A stretch of 17,092 bases of DNA, taken from the NCBI GenBank assembly GCA_948896875.1, contig CAQUWW010000057.1:1-17092 (forward strand). The letters are read 5' to 3'. The notes under the pieces are model-generated. The model was given only the letters and a program-made list of their open reading frames with translations, was not told the origin of the DNA and ran no database searches. Within the stretch, counting starts at the first letter, position 1, and the number at the start of each line of letters is the position of its first letter. This document shows positions 5,650-14,491 of the stretch, piece by piece. Source of the stretch: an uncultured Acetatifactor sp. (GTDB lineage: Bacteria > Bacillota > Clostridia > Lachnospirales > Lachnospiraceae). Both the position numbers and the translations under genes were made by a program.

Positions 5650-7095
5650 CTACCTCATCAGCTCCCGCAGCACTTCCTTCGCCTTCTCCAGCTGATTGTC
5701 CGGGTGGTCCTCGCTGCCGTAATAAGCTTCCCCGTCGAACTCACATACCACATCAGGCTCCACGCCGATGCCATGAATATTATTGCCCTTCGGCGTATAA
5801 TAAGCACTGATGGTAACTTTTACTGCCGAACCGTCACGGAAGGGGATGATCTGCTGCACGATGCCCTTGCCGAACGTGGTGGTGCCCACAAGTGTCCCCA
5901 GCCCATGATCCTTAATAGCCCCGGCCATGATCTCCGATGCGCTGGCGGAATTCATGTCAACCAGCACCACAAGCGGTACGTCCAGTTTCCTGGAACCATC
6001 ACAGGTATATTCGGACCGTTTTCCGTTTTTGTCCTCCGTATACACAATCATCCCTTTGGGCAGAATCATCCTGGCCATCTCCACTACGGCGTTCAGACTT
6101 CCGCCGGGGTTGCCCCGCAGGTCCAGAATCAGTCCCTTCATGCCGGAACCTTTTGCCGTGGCAAGCGCATCCGCAAACTGATCTATGGACACTTCGTCAA
6201 ACTCGGTCACCTGGATGTAAGCCATTCCGTCTTCCAACATGGTATACTCCACGGTAGGCGTCTCCACCTGTCTTCTGGTCACGCTGACTTCCAGATAATC
6301 AGAAACATCCTCCCGGATAATCGTCAGAACTACATCTGTATTTTCAGGACCCTTAATCATGCCCACAACTTCCGTCAGATTCATTCCATAGGTTGCAACC
6401 CCATCCACCTCATAAATCAGGTCATTGGCCCGCAGATCCACTTCCTCCGAAGGTGCTCCTTCAATGGTTCCGCTGATCTTCGGAAGTCCCGTGACAGTAT
6501 CCAGCTGAATGTAGGCGCCGATGCCAAAGTAGACCCCTTCAGTCTGTTCCATCAGCAGAGCAAGCTCTTCCGCGGAGTAATACTCGGAATAAGGATCTCC
6601 CAGCGCCGATATCATTCCCCTGTAAATGCCATTCTGGAACTCCTCGTTCGTCACTTCCCCGAGATAAAAATATTTATTGACAGTGCTCTCCAGATTCTGC
6701 AGTTTGGTAACCACACTCTCGTCGATAGCAGAGCCTTCCTGAAACCGAAACTGCTCATCGGACTGCCTTGGAGCCTCCATCAGCTTCTGGATATAAAGGC
6801 CCAGATAGCAAATGGCAAATATCATCAATGCACCTGCGATTCCCGTGATCAGTCCCCCGAGGAAAAGCCCCTTGCCGCTTCCCCTTTCTCCCTTCGCCAC
6901 AGGAATGGGCTGCGGCGGCATTGAATAGTCGAATCCCGACTGTTCGCCGTATATCCGTTCATTGTCCGTCCGGTCACTATATGCCTGACGATTGTAAGTC
7001 TGCCTCGGCTCATCGCCGTTCGTCTGCCCCGACGCCGTACCTCCGCCATTTCCGGAAATATTATCAAAATAGGAATCATTTTTGTCCATAGCCAT
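5650..7095 (-). CDS. ctp: S41-family C-terminal processing protease (CtpA/CtpB type)
   Basis: The 481-residue product starts at ATG 7095 behind AAGGAAG; a second ATG two codons later is also possible. A ~75-residue hydrophilic, Asn/Gly/Gln-rich cytoplasmic tail precedes one membrane helix (~85-112, GLFLGGLITGIAGALMIFAI). A PDZ domain (~180-265, with YFGIGAYIQL and GAPSEEVDLRANDLI) and the S41 core follow. The Ser-Lys dyad is S385 (in NSASASEI) and K410 (in FGKGIVQ), exactly 25 residues apart as in the family. The GNPGGSL loop is present. The enzyme is expected outside the membrane, cutting protein C-termini near the wall. It is last in the operon behind the M23 hydrolase, which it could process or degrade (inference). 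The tail before the membrane helix is longer than usual. Confidence 0.93.
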   Translation of the reverse strand: MAMDKNDSYFDNISGNGGGTASGQTNGDEPRQTYNRQAYSDRTDNERIYGEQSGFDYSMPPQPIPVAKGERGSGKGLFLGGLITGIAGALMIFAICYLGLYIQKLMEAPRQSDEQFRFQEGSAIDESVVTKLQNLESTVNKYFYLGEVTNEEFQNGIYRGMISALGDPYSEYYSAEELALLMEQTEGVYFGIGAYIQLDTVTGLPKISGTIEGAPSEEVDLRANDLIYEVDGVATYGMNLTEVVGMIKGPENTDVVLTIIREDVSDYLEVSVTRRQVETPTVEYTMLEDGMAYIQVTEFDEVSIDQFADALATAKGSGMKGLILDLRGNPGGSLNAVVEMARMILPKGMIVYTEDKNGKRSEYTCDGSRKLDVPLVVLVDMNSASASEIMAGAIKDHGLGTLVGTTTFGKGIVQQIIPFRDGSAVKVTISAYYTPKGNNIHGIGVEPDVVCEFDGEAYYGSEDHPDNQLEKAKEVLRELMR

Positions 7096-7166
7096 CTTTC
7101 TTCCTTTCCGCACCCTGCAGATGCCTTTCACTCTGCTCTGTGCCTTTCCTCAGTTCCACAGCATCA

Positions 7167-8414
7167 CTACTCCTTGAGGTAATTCCATGGAGACACATAG
7201 GAACCGTTCAGCCGTACACTGAAATGCAGGTGATTTCCGGTAGATCGGCCGGTAGATCCCACGGCAGCGATCGTATCACCCCGCGCCACAATATCATCCT
7301 TTTTCACATACAATGCCGACGCATGCATATATATGGTATACAATCCATCCCCATGATCAATAAAGCAATAATTTCCCATGCTGGAGCTGTATGCCGCAGC
7401 CACCACTTTCCCATCATAGGCGGCGTAGATAGCCGTCCCGGCCGGCGCGGCAAAATCCACACCATTATGGAACTTCTCAATGCCCAGAATCGGATCTGTT
7501 CTCATTCCATAATCATCGGACATTCTCGTATAAGAAGCCATTGGGAACTTGAACATACCGCCGTCATACTTCAAAACGGAACCATTGCTTGCAATCAGTT
7601 TCTTTCGTTCTTCCGCTACGGCCGCCTCCAGCATCCGGATCTCTTCTTCCTGCGCCTTGATGTCAGCCTCGTACTCCCGAATGACCTTTTCCTTGTTGTT
7701 AATATCGGTCTCATAAGCAATGATATCCCGGTGCTTCTGTTCTATTAATTCCTCCAGGTTCTGCTGCTCCACCTCTACGCCCGCTTTGGTTTCATCCAGA
7801 ATCTCCTTTTCCAGCTCCAGGTCTTCCTTACACAGCTCCACGTACTCTCTGACCATTTTGTAATTCTGCCACATCGTCTGGTCATAAGATGCGACCCGTT
7901 CCGCATAATCAGCTTTGTTCAGAAAATCCCCCATACTTTTCGACTGCAGCAGTAAATCTACGATGCTGGGCGTTCCGTTCTCATACATTAATCTTATGTG
8001 CACAATCATGGATTCTTTCTGATTTTCTTCTTTTTCCAGAGCCGCCTCCAGCTCTTCTTCCGTCCGGCGGATTTCCTCCTCCTTTGCACTGATCTGCGCT
8101 TTCAATGCAGCAATATTCTGTTCTATCTGTTCCAGCTCTCCATCCAGCTGTCTTACATAATTTTCCAGATTGTCCTTCTGATTCTCCAGATTCTTCTTTA
8201 TTTCTTTCAGATTGCTGAGACCGCCCTGCAGCGCTTTTTTCTCCTCTTTCTTCTTAGAGATCTGGCTTTCTTTTTCCTTGATACTGTCCGAAGTGACAGC
8301 GGAACGGTTAGACGCCTCCACCTGTGTTGGTGCGGCCCCCTGCTCTGTCATTCTCCCCTGAAGCACTATGGTCAGGCAGCACACTCCAAGGCACCATTTC
8401 CATTTTTTCTTCAT
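7167..8414 (-). CDS. Coiled-coil M23 peptidoglycan hydrolase, FtsEX partner (EnvC/PcsB-like role)
   Basis: The 415-residue product has a signal peptide (MKKKWKWCLGVCCLTIVLQG, cleavage uncertain, ~30). A long charged coiled coil covers ~45-280 (SQISKKKEEKKALQGG onward), and a LytM/M23 domain ~295-410. The metal and catalytic residues are all present: HNGVD (H316, D320), YMHAS (H364) and HLHF (H395, H397). Unlike E. coli EnvC, which lacks zinc ligands, this protein should cut peptide cross-links itself. FtsEX-bound coiled-coil hydrolases are known from PcsB in streptococci and CwlO in Bacillus. The gene starts 11 bases behind ftsX. Its ribosome binding site is weak (only AGAG-like), so its translation is probably coupled to ftsX. 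Confidence 0.93.
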   Translation of the reverse strand: MKKKWKWCLGVCCLTIVLQGRMTEQGAAPTQVEASNRSAVTSDSIKEKESQISKKKEEKKALQGGLSNLKEIKKNLENQKDNLENYVRQLDGELEQIEQNIAALKAQISAKEEEIRRTEEELEAALEKEENQKESMIVHIRLMYENGTPSIVDLLLQSKSMGDFLNKADYAERVASYDQTMWQNYKMVREYVELCKEDLELEKEILDETKAGVEVEQQNLEELIEQKHRDIIAYETDINNKEKVIREYEADIKAQEEEIRMLEAAVAEERKKLIASNGSVLKYDGGMFKFPMASYTRMSDDYGMRTDPILGIEKFHNGVDFAAPAGTAIYAAYDGKVVAAAYSSSMGNYCFIDHGDGLYTIYMHASALYVKKDDIVARGDTIAAVGSTGRSTGNHLHFSVRLNGSYVSPWNYLKE

Positions 8415-8425
8415 AGGCCGCTACT

Positions 8426-9382
8426 CTACACCCGCAAATGCTTTCTGACTGTGGTAATACTTCCCAGAAATCCGATTCCCACACCTACACCAATGGACAC
8501 CGGTGTCAATATGTGAAAAATCTCTTCCACCGGCAGAAAAGCCAGGAAATTACTGAGAATGGAAAATCTCTCTTCGATATAAGTCAACGCATAATTATAA
8601 ATACTGTAAATCAGCCCCAACGGCACCAGGGCGCCCAAGAGGCCAATCAGCATCCCCTCCAGCACAAAGGGAGCCCTTACGAAAAAGTCCGTGGCGCCGA
8701 TATATTTCATAATATTGATTTCCTCCGAGCGGACAGAGATACCGATGGCCACCGTATTGCTGATCAGGAAAATGCTGACGGCCAGCAGAATCACAATGAT
8801 TCCCATGGACACATAGGCAATCAGCAGATTCGCACCGCTCAAAGTATCCGCAGTCAGTGCCGAATGATTGACTTTCCGCACTTCCGGAAAGGATTCCAGC
8901 CATGTGACCAACGCACTTTGCAGCGACACATCACTTAGAAAAACCTCATAGCTGTTATCCCCTTCTAGCGGATTCTCCAGAAATCCCAGCGAATAGGCCT
9001 GATAATCTTCTCCGAACTGCTGCTGTGTAAATTTTTCCCAGGCTTCATCATCCGAAATAAACTTTACCTCAGAAACCTCGGCTCGGTTGGCAATCAGCTG
9101 GCCGATCTCTTCTATCCGTACATCCGTAGGAATAGAATCTTCTCCATGGGTCTGTCCATAACGTGCGCACAGATCATTTTCGCTGTGGAAAAATACAGTT
9201 ACGGATACCCCTTCCTCCGCCTTCATCACAATACTGCGAAAGTTTGACACAATGGCATAAAATATGCCAAACAAAAACAGACAGGCGGCAATGGTTGCTA
9301 TGGAAGCCAGGGAGTACCACTTATTGCGGAAAATATTGACAAAGCCCTGTTTTATGGTGTAAAACAAAGTGCTAATCTTCAT
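8426..9382 (-). CDS. ftsX: Cell-division permease-like protein FtsX
   Basis: The 318-residue product starts at ATG 9382 behind GGGGGAGA. It has the FtsX layout: a short cytoplasmic N-terminus, membrane helix 1 (~22-45, SLASIATIAACLFLFGIFYA), an extracellular loop of ~135 residues that binds the hydrolase, then three helices near the C-terminus (~185-215, ~230-260 and ~290-312). With the ATPase FtsE it forms a complex that uses ATP to switch on an extracellular peptidoglycan hydrolase. The start codon lies inside the end of ftsE (11-base overlap), so the two are translationally coupled in a 1:1 complex. The usual length is about 300. Confidence 0.94.
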   Translation of the reverse strand: MKISTLFYTIKQGFVNIFRNKWYSLASIATIAACLFLFGIFYAIVSNFRSIVMKAEEGVSVTVFFHSENDLCARYGQTHGEDSIPTDVRIEEIGQLIANRAEVSEVKFISDDEAWEKFTQQQFGEDYQAYSLGFLENPLEGDNSYEVFLSDVSLQSALVTWLESFPEVRKVNHSALTADTLSGANLLIAYVSMGIIVILLAVSIFLISNTVAIGISVRSEEINIMKYIGATDFFVRAPFVLEGMLIGLLGALVPLGLIYSIYNYALTYIEERFSILSNFLAFLPVEEIFHILTPVSIGVGVGIGFLGSITTVRKHLRV

Positions 9383-10115
9383 CGATATACTCTCCCCCTT
9401 CCTCGTCATTGATAATGATGCCTCGCTTCATGGTGACCACTCGCTTGTGCATGGCATTGACGATTTCTCTGTTATGGGTAACCACCACCACTGTCGTCCC
9501 GTTCTGATTGATTTCTTCCAGCAATGTCATGATTTCCCAGGAATTCTTGGGATCCAGATTACCGGTTGGCTCGTCCGCAAGCAGAATAGAAGGGTTATTC
9601 ACCAGAGCCCTCGCCAGCGCCACCCTCTGTTGCTCGCCGCCGGACAACTGCCTGGTCTTCGCCTTATATTTCCCTGCCAACCCCACCGTTGCCAGGATAG
9701 TCGGCACGTTCCTTCTGATTTCAATGGCTGGAGTCTCGATAATGCGCTGTGCAAACGCCACATTCTCATAGACATTCCTGTCGTTCAGCAGCCGGAAATC
9801 CTGGAATACCACCCCAAGGTTACGGCGAAATTTCGGCACCTGTCTATGCTTCAGTTTCGCCAGGTCACTGCCCATTACATAAACACTGCCGCTGGTAGCC
9901 GTAAGCTCCCGCAGCAGAAGTTTAATCAGCGTAGATTTTCCGGAACCACTGTCCCCTACGATAAATACAAACTCTCCTCTCCCGATTCCCAGCGTAATAC
10001 CATTGAGGGCCGGGGCCCCCTTGGAATAGACCTTACTCACATTATCCAGAAAGATAATGCCGTTATCCTCTATAAATTGTTCCCGTTTTTTCCAGGATAG
10101 TTCTCTTTTGGTCAT
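9372..10115 (-). CDS. ftsE: Cell-division ATP-binding protein FtsE
   Basis: The 247-residue ABC ATPase shows Walker A GDSGSGKST (~54-62), Q-loop VFQDFRLL, signature LSGGEQQR, Walker B ILLADEPTGNLD and the H-loop THN. It powers FtsX and so gates the secreted M23 hydrolase encoded two genes on. I chose ATG 10115 because GGAGG lies 6 bases upstream; the GTG just before it is too close. Compared with typical FtsE (about 220-230 residues) it has a ~18-residue charged N-terminal extension (MTKRELSWKKREQFIEDNG). The gene lies about 30 bases behind the CdaR-like regulator and overlaps ftsX. Confidence 0.95.
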   Translation of the reverse strand: MTKRELSWKKREQFIEDNGIIFLDNVSKVYSKGAPALNGITLGIGRGEFVFIVGDSGSGKSTLIKLLLRELTATSGSVYVMGSDLAKLKHRQVPKFRRNLGVVFQDFRLLNDRNVYENVAFAQRIIETPAIEIRRNVPTILATVGLAGKYKAKTRQLSGGEQQRVALARALVNNPSILLADEPTGNLDPKNSWEIMTLLEEINQNGTTVVVVTHNREIVNAMHKRVVTMKRGIIINDEEGGEYIDED

Positions 10116-10147
10116 CACTTTCCTCCATACATAAACCTCCCTGCGGT

Positions 10148-11233
10148 TTAGAAATCCGCACTCTCCATATATCTCATATACTTTACAACCATAAGCGCTA
10201 TCTTAAAGGTGATCGCATCCTCAAAAACACGCAGATCCAGCCCTGTGCTCTTCTGTAACTTGTCAAGGCGGTAAACCAGCGTATTCCGGTGGATAAACAG
10301 CTGCCGGGAAGTCTCGGATACATTCAGACTGTTTTCGAAGAATTTGTCAATGGTGCTCAACATCTCTTCGTCAAAATCCTCAGGACTCCTTCCGCCAAAA
10401 ATTTCACGGATAAACATCTTACACAAGGGTATCGGCAGCTGATAAATCAAACGGCCTATGCCCAGCTCGCTGTAGGCCACAATTTCTCTCTCATCAAAAA
10501 ATATTTTCCCCACATCCAATGCCATTTTGGCCTCTTTATAGGAACGGCTGACTTCTTTAATCTCCTGTACCACCGTACCATAGGCCACACGGATATCCTT
10601 TACCCCCTCTTTTTTCAGGAAATTCCAGAGTCCCTTCGCCGCCTTATCCATCTCTTTCAGCGAATCGCCGTCCGAAAGCTCCTTTACGATAATGACATTG
10701 TTCTCGTCTACTTCTGTGACAAAGTCCTTCCCGCTTCCTCTGTAATGCGTCCTTGCCAGCTCCAGGATATTGCTGTCTCGTCCGCCCAATGCCTCCACGA
10801 TCAAAACCGCTCTCGGTACATCCGTCTGAATATGCAGCTTCTTGGAACGGCTGTATATATCTACAAGCAGCAGATTGTCCAGAAGCAGATTCTTGACAAA
10901 ATTATCCTTGTCAAATCTCTCCTTGTAAGCCACCAGTAAATTCTGAAGCTGAAAAGCTGCCAGCTTTCCGATCGTATAGACATCCTCACCGGCTCCGCTG
11001 GCGATCAGTACATACTCTAATTGCTGTTCATCAAAAACCTTGAAAAACTGATATCCCTGTATTTCCTGGGAATCCGCCGGAGAAGCGGCAAATTCCACCA
11101 CCGTCCTGGATACACTGCTCATATCAACAGTGGAAGCCACTTCGTTGCCATCTACATCCAAGACACAAAATTCAACTCTTGCAATGCCCTTCAGTCCATC
11201 AATTGTGTTCTGCAAAATCTGATTTGATATCAT
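10148..11233 (-). CDS. CdaR/PucR-family transcriptional regulator
   Basis: The 361-residue product ends with a PucR-type helix-turn-helix (~305-352, LNVSETSRQLFIHRNTLVYR then LDKLQKSTGLDLRVFEDA). Before it is a GGDEF-like fold without catalytic motif (~140-270), as in CdaR-type regulators. The N-terminal ~110 residues may be a sensor; they are not clearly the sugar-diacid domain of E. coli CdaR. ATG 11233 follows AAGGAG. It heads the ftsEX operon, so it may sense a cell-wall or metabolic signal and control this operon (inference). Effector and binding site are unknown. Confidence 0.85.
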   Translation of the reverse strand: MISNQILQNTIDGLKGIARVEFCVLDVDGNEVASTVDMSSVSRTVVEFAASPADSQEIQGYQFFKVFDEQQLEYVLIASGAGEDVYTIGKLAAFQLQNLLVAYKERFDKDNFVKNLLLDNLLLVDIYSRSKKLHIQTDVPRAVLIVEALGGRDSNILELARTHYRGSGKDFVTEVDENNVIIVKELSDGDSLKEMDKAAKGLWNFLKKEGVKDIRVAYGTVVQEIKEVSRSYKEAKMALDVGKIFFDEREIVAYSELGIGRLIYQLPIPLCKMFIREIFGGRSPEDFDEEMLSTIDKFFENSLNVSETSRQLFIHRNTLVYRLDKLQKSTGLDLRVFEDAITFKIALMVVKYMRYMESADF

Positions 11234-11308
11234 GTAATCCCCGCTCCTTTTTGACTGCCAGACCGATCTTTGCTATGATAAGACTTCGCTTTACCGGTTT
11301 CTGAACCT

Positions 11309-11338
11309 ATAATAAGCCTCATATATACAAATGTACAA
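11309..11338 (-). promoter_or_regulatory. Possible promoter of the regulator-ftsEX operon
   Basis: On the minus strand TTGTAC (11338-11333) is followed after 18 bases by TATTAT (11314-11309). The surrounding 11280-11400 stretch is very AT-rich and lies between the upstream terminator and the regulator start. The -35 match is weak. Confidence 0.35.
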
Positions 11339-11399
11339 AAAATACAACAAAAAAGCAATAGCTTTTTACTAACTTTAACAAAAAAAGCCCTGGCAATAA

Positions 11400-11436
11400 C
11401 AAAAAGGCCGCCTGACACATTAGTCTCAGGCAGCCT
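11400..11436 (-). terminator. Rho-independent terminator behind the YjfB-like gene
   Basis: On the minus strand AGGCTGCCTGA (11436-11426) pairs with TCAGGCGGCCT (11415-11405), with one G-U pair and a 10-base loop, followed by TTTTTGTT. It separates the YjfB/CvfB genes from the ftsEX operon. Confidence 0.85.
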
Positions 11437-11448
11437 CGGGACCTCTAC

Positions 11449-11640
11449 TCATACCCTCATGTCAAAATTGGAACCAATATTTGGATTCACGCTTAATTCC
11501 ATGGCTGCCGCGTCCAGCATTTCCACTATCCCGGCACCCAGCTTCTCATTGGTGTCCATTGCTTTCTCCAATACTGCCGTTCCTATCTGCGACAAGTTGG
11601 AAACATTTGCCAATGCAATCGATACGCCTGTAATGTCCAT
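11449..11640 (-). CDS. yjfB: YjfB-family small protein (putative motility protein)
   Basis: The 63-residue product starts at ATG 11640 behind AGGGAGGTG. It has the family pattern: MDI start, a mostly helical body (QIGTAVLEKAMDTNEKLGAG), and the conserved C-terminal signature NPNIGSNFDMRV. Proteins of this family are annotated as putative motility proteins in flagellated Firmicutes, but their molecular role is not established. A strong terminator follows. It lies 54 bases behind the CvfB-like gene, possibly in the same transcript. Confidence 0.8.
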   Translation of the reverse strand: MDITGVSIALANVSNLSQIGTAVLEKAMDTNEKLGAGIVEMLDAAAMELSVNPNIGSNFDMRV

Positions 11641-11694
11641 TTTTACACCTCCCTGATACCTATTTCGGCACACATACCTGTCATTGTTATAACC

Positions 11695-12537
11695 TCATGA
11701 ACTGGTCCTGTAAATACTGTCTCCCTTAAATTCTATCTTTCTCTCCTTATACAATCTTCCCACAGCCCGTTTGAACTCATTCTTGCTCATTCCTGTCTCC
11801 CTTCTGATCAGCTCCGGAGAGGCTTTGTCGTTAAAGGCCAGTACACCCTCCCGCTCTTCCAGCATGGAAAGTATCTTCCGGGCGTCCTTATCCATCTGCA
11901 GATAAGCCTTGTCCCGAATGCTTAAGGAAAGTCTGCCGTCCTCCCGCACCTTGACCACCCTCGCATTTACATCCTTCCCCAGCTCCACATCCCCATATAG
12001 CTCCTTGCAGGGAATCAATGCGGAGTACATATTATCCACCGCCACAAAAGCCCCAAAATTATCACTCATCTCATAGACACGTCCCACCACCCTGTCATCC
12101 GGTCCGTAAGGACTGTCCGTACGCAGATTCTCATATACATTCATGGTGGCGCAGAGGCGGTTGCTCTTATCGATGTAAAGAGATACCAGCACCTTATCTC
12201 CCTGTTCTACCTTACCTCTCTGCTGCCTGAAAGGAAGCAGTAAATCCTTCTCCAGCCCCCAATCCAGAAACGCACCTATTTTCCCCACTTGAGCCACTTC
12301 CAGCTCGGCCACCTGCCCCATCTGCAGCTTTGGTTCCCGTATGGTGGCAATCAACCGGTCTTTTGAATCTCGATAAATAAATACCGTCACAGCATCCCCC
12401 GTGTCACAGCCTTCCGGCACCTGCTTTGCCGGCAGGAGAACCACTTCCTTCTTCTCCTCGGCGGAAGCTGCCAGATAGACACCGAATTCCGTTTTCCGCA
12501 CCACCACCAATTCCTGTTTTTGCCCCAAATAAATCAT
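11695..12537 (-). CDS. cvfB: CvfB-like S1 RNA-binding protein
   Basis: The 280-residue product holds S1-type OB folds: ~1-60 (QKQELVVVRKTEFGVYLAA), ~70-130 (GQVAELEVAQVGKIGAFLDWG) and ~145-210 (GRVYEMSDNFGAFVAVDN, ending EDGRLSLSIRDKA). A C-terminal winged helix follows (~235-278, SPELIRRETGMSKNEFKRAV). This matches CvfB/YitL, an RNA-binding protein that affects virulence gene expression in Staphylococcus. ATG 12537 has AGGGAG 7 bases upstream; a GTG at 12555 is the alternative. It follows the thioesterase gene by 25 bases, probably in one operon. Confidence 0.88.
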   Translation of the reverse strand: MIYLGQKQELVVVRKTEFGVYLAASAEEKKEVVLLPAKQVPEGCDTGDAVTVFIYRDSKDRLIATIREPKLQMGQVAELEVAQVGKIGAFLDWGLEKDLLLPFRQQRGKVEQGDKVLVSLYIDKSNRLCATMNVYENLRTDSPYGPDDRVVGRVYEMSDNFGAFVAVDNMYSALIPCKELYGDVELGKDVNARVVKVREDGRLSLSIRDKAYLQMDKDARKILSMLEEREGVLAFNDKASPELIRRETGMSKNEFKRAVGRLYKERKIEFKGDSIYRTSS

Positions 12538-12562
12538 ATCCACACTCCCTGGCACACAGCCT

Positions 12563-13264
12563 TTATGAAAATTCTACCACCACATAAGGTTTTCCGGCCT
12601 CATCCCTCAGGGCGATGACAAAGCGGTTCTCCTCCTGCGCCACACAGGGAATCAGCACATCGTCAAGAAAGGCCTGTTTCTTATACTCTGCCCTGATCTG
12701 CCTCACTCCGCGGTTTTCCGGCAGATAGTCCATGGCAATATTGATAAACTGCTGGTTATTTACATGGTAATTGGTGTCCAGATGATGCTTCCTGACCACA
12801 ACTGCCTCCCTTACCGCAAGGTCTGCAGGAAGCGCAATCTTCCGGGGTGCATACTCCATCTCAAGCTTTTCTTCCAGTCGGTACCCTTCCCTCATCTCCA
12901 TCGGTATGGCTGTTGGCTTACCGGTTTCCGTATCCAACAGGCTCCAGAGAGAATTCGCTTTGGCCACATATTCTCCCTTTTCATCCAGCATTGCAAAATT
13001 CCTGCTGCCCAGAAATCCCTTCATATCATAGGGCAGCGTGGCTATGGTTACTTTTTCACACAGCGCCGGATATCGCTTTGCCACAATCTGCCACGAAGAA
13101 AGCACCCACACCATATGCCGCTCTTTCAAATAATTCAGCCCCAGTCCCAGATCCTCTGATTGAAATGTGGAGCAATCCTGAAAATAGTTGATAAGGGAAG
13201 CCATGGTAAGCTTCCCTTCACTGTCCGTCTCACTGTACCTGATTCTGCTCTCAAATGTATACAT
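12563..13264 (-). CDS. Acyl-ACP thioesterase (FatA/FatB-like)
   Basis: The 233-residue double hot-dog enzyme releases fatty acids from acyl carrier protein. The N-terminal hot dog begins YTFESRIRYSETDSEGKLTM, and the central helix motif includes YFQDCSTFQSEDLG. The C-terminal half carries HHLDTNYHVNN, the conserved Asn/His catalytic region of this family. The length fits bacterial forms (about 230-250). ATG 13264 follows AGAGAGG; the longer frame has no good site. It sits 22 bases behind the CPBP protease gene. In anaerobic Clostridia it may supply free fatty acids or adjust membrane lipid chain length (inference). Confidence 0.88.
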   Translation of the reverse strand: MYTFESRIRYSETDSEGKLTMASLINYFQDCSTFQSEDLGLGLNYLKERHMVWVLSSWQIVAKRYPALCEKVTIATLPYDMKGFLGSRNFAMLDEKGEYVAKANSLWSLLDTETGKPTAIPMEMREGYRLEEKLEMEYAPRKIALPADLAVREAVVVRKHHLDTNYHVNNQQFINIAMDYLPENRGVRQIRAEYKKQAFLDDVLIPCVAQEENRFVIALRDEAGKPYVVVEFS

Positions 13265-13286
13265 GAAATTTCCTCTCTGCCGCCTT

Positions 13287-14333
13287 TCAGACAAATAGCT
13301 GAATGAGAATCATTACAATCCAGAAAATGCAGTAGATGATCATACCCACATTCAGAATCACCGTGCGGAATCTCTTCCCCCTGGGAATCACAACAGCCCC
13401 TTTGTTGAGAGCGAACTTCCGTTTCACCAGATTGACAATGAGTAAAATACCACCGGCTATCACCATTCCCAGAACAAAGACCAGATAGAGCAGATACAGC
13501 AGCCATCCCCCCAAATGCGCCATCACATATTCCATCAGCGCATCCGGCTCCAGCCCATTGGATATTACCCGCATATACTCTTCCATATCCACCATTTCCA
13601 TCAGCCATTTGCTGACCACGCCTCCCATAAAATTAACCATCATATGAAGGGCAATGGTAATTTTCAGATTTCCGGTCTTCACATACAAAAACGCTAAAAA
13701 CACACCCAGCGTAAATGCATAGACGAACTGATTCAGATTTCCATGAAACAGGCCGAACATGAGGCCGGACAACACTATGGCAATGCCTTCCCCGTAACGG
13801 ACTGTTCTGTCCACGATCAGCTTCCGGAATATATATTCCTCCATAATAGGCGCACATATCACAGTCAGAAACGCCACCAGCCACATGCTGGTAGAAGACG
13901 TGATATCCAGAATTACATTATCCACCGGGCTTCCCTTCAAGGCCCCGATGATAATTGTTATGATATTTCCCACAAAATTAGATGCATATAAAATGGAAAA
14001 GCACATAATCGCAGATACCAGAAAAGCCTTCCCGGTTATCTTCCCAGGTACCGGTCTGTCAGCAGGTACAATTCTTACCAGCAGAATCAATATCGGCATT
14101 CCCACAAGATACATGGGCGCCATGGAGATCAGCAATGCCACATCCGCATTCTCCAGCCATTCCGGCTTCAGCACCTGAATCAAAATAGCAGGAATCAGCT
14201 GCACGGCATAAATCACAATCATACCTACCACAAACATTCCGCCAAGCAGCGAAAAATGCTTCCTGGCCGCCTTCAGCTCGTCCGCCTGTCCATAGGTATT
14301 TTCCGTAGAATCAAATCTGTTTATTTCTTCCAT
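13287..14333 (-). CDS. CPBP-family intramembrane metalloprotease (CAAX-like)
   Basis: The 348-residue protein has about eight hydrophobic helices and the family's three motifs: EEYIFRKLI (EExxxR), FGLFHGNLNQF (FxxxH) and ALHMMVNF (HxxxN). These residues bind the metal and form the active site inside the membrane. Family members process prenylated proteins in eukaryotes and act in bacteriocin immunity or peptide maturation in bacteria; the substrate here is unknown. ATG 14333 has GAGGA 7 bases upstream. It heads the run of thioesterase and CvfB-like genes with short gaps. Confidence 0.88.
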   Translation of the reverse strand: MEEINRFDSTENTYGQADELKAARKHFSLLGGMFVVGMIVIYAVQLIPAILIQVLKPEWLENADVALLISMAPMYLVGMPILILLVRIVPADRPVPGKITGKAFLVSAIMCFSILYASNFVGNIITIIIGALKGSPVDNVILDITSSTSMWLVAFLTVICAPIMEEYIFRKLIVDRTVRYGEGIAIVLSGLMFGLFHGNLNQFVYAFTLGVFLAFLYVKTGNLKITIALHMMVNFMGGVVSKWLMEMVDMEEYMRVISNGLEPDALMEYVMAHLGGWLLYLLYLVFVLGMVIAGGILLIVNLVKRKFALNKGAVVIPRGKRFRTVILNVGMIIYCIFWIVMILIQLFV

Positions 14334-14491
14334 ACTTCTGTCCTCGTTTTGCTCTCTTTCTTCAAAGACGATATAAAGCATCTCTTTGTTCTCTCAAAAT
14401 TTTATCATAAACCGACTTTTTTGTACAGTATATTTCAAGGGCACAACATATTTTCCTTTTTTCAAAAATCCAATTCTTCCATGTCTATCGG

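Noticed and set aside
5647..6924. A 425-codon open frame on the plus strand opposite the S41 protease
   Set aside because: It is antisense to a strong, motif-complete gene, is rich in His, Arg and Ser as expected from mirrored codons, has no clear ribosome site, and matches no family I know.
7998..8516. A 172-codon hydrophobic plus-strand frame opposite the M23 hydrolase
   Set aside because: Its Phe/Leu-rich sequence is the antisense of the Glu/Lys-rich coiled coil.
11230..11418. A 62-codon minus-strand frame with a hydrophobic stretch between the YjfB-like gene and the regulator
   Set aside because: It begins inside the terminator hairpin, has no ribosome site, covers the AT-rich promoter region and overlaps the regulator start.
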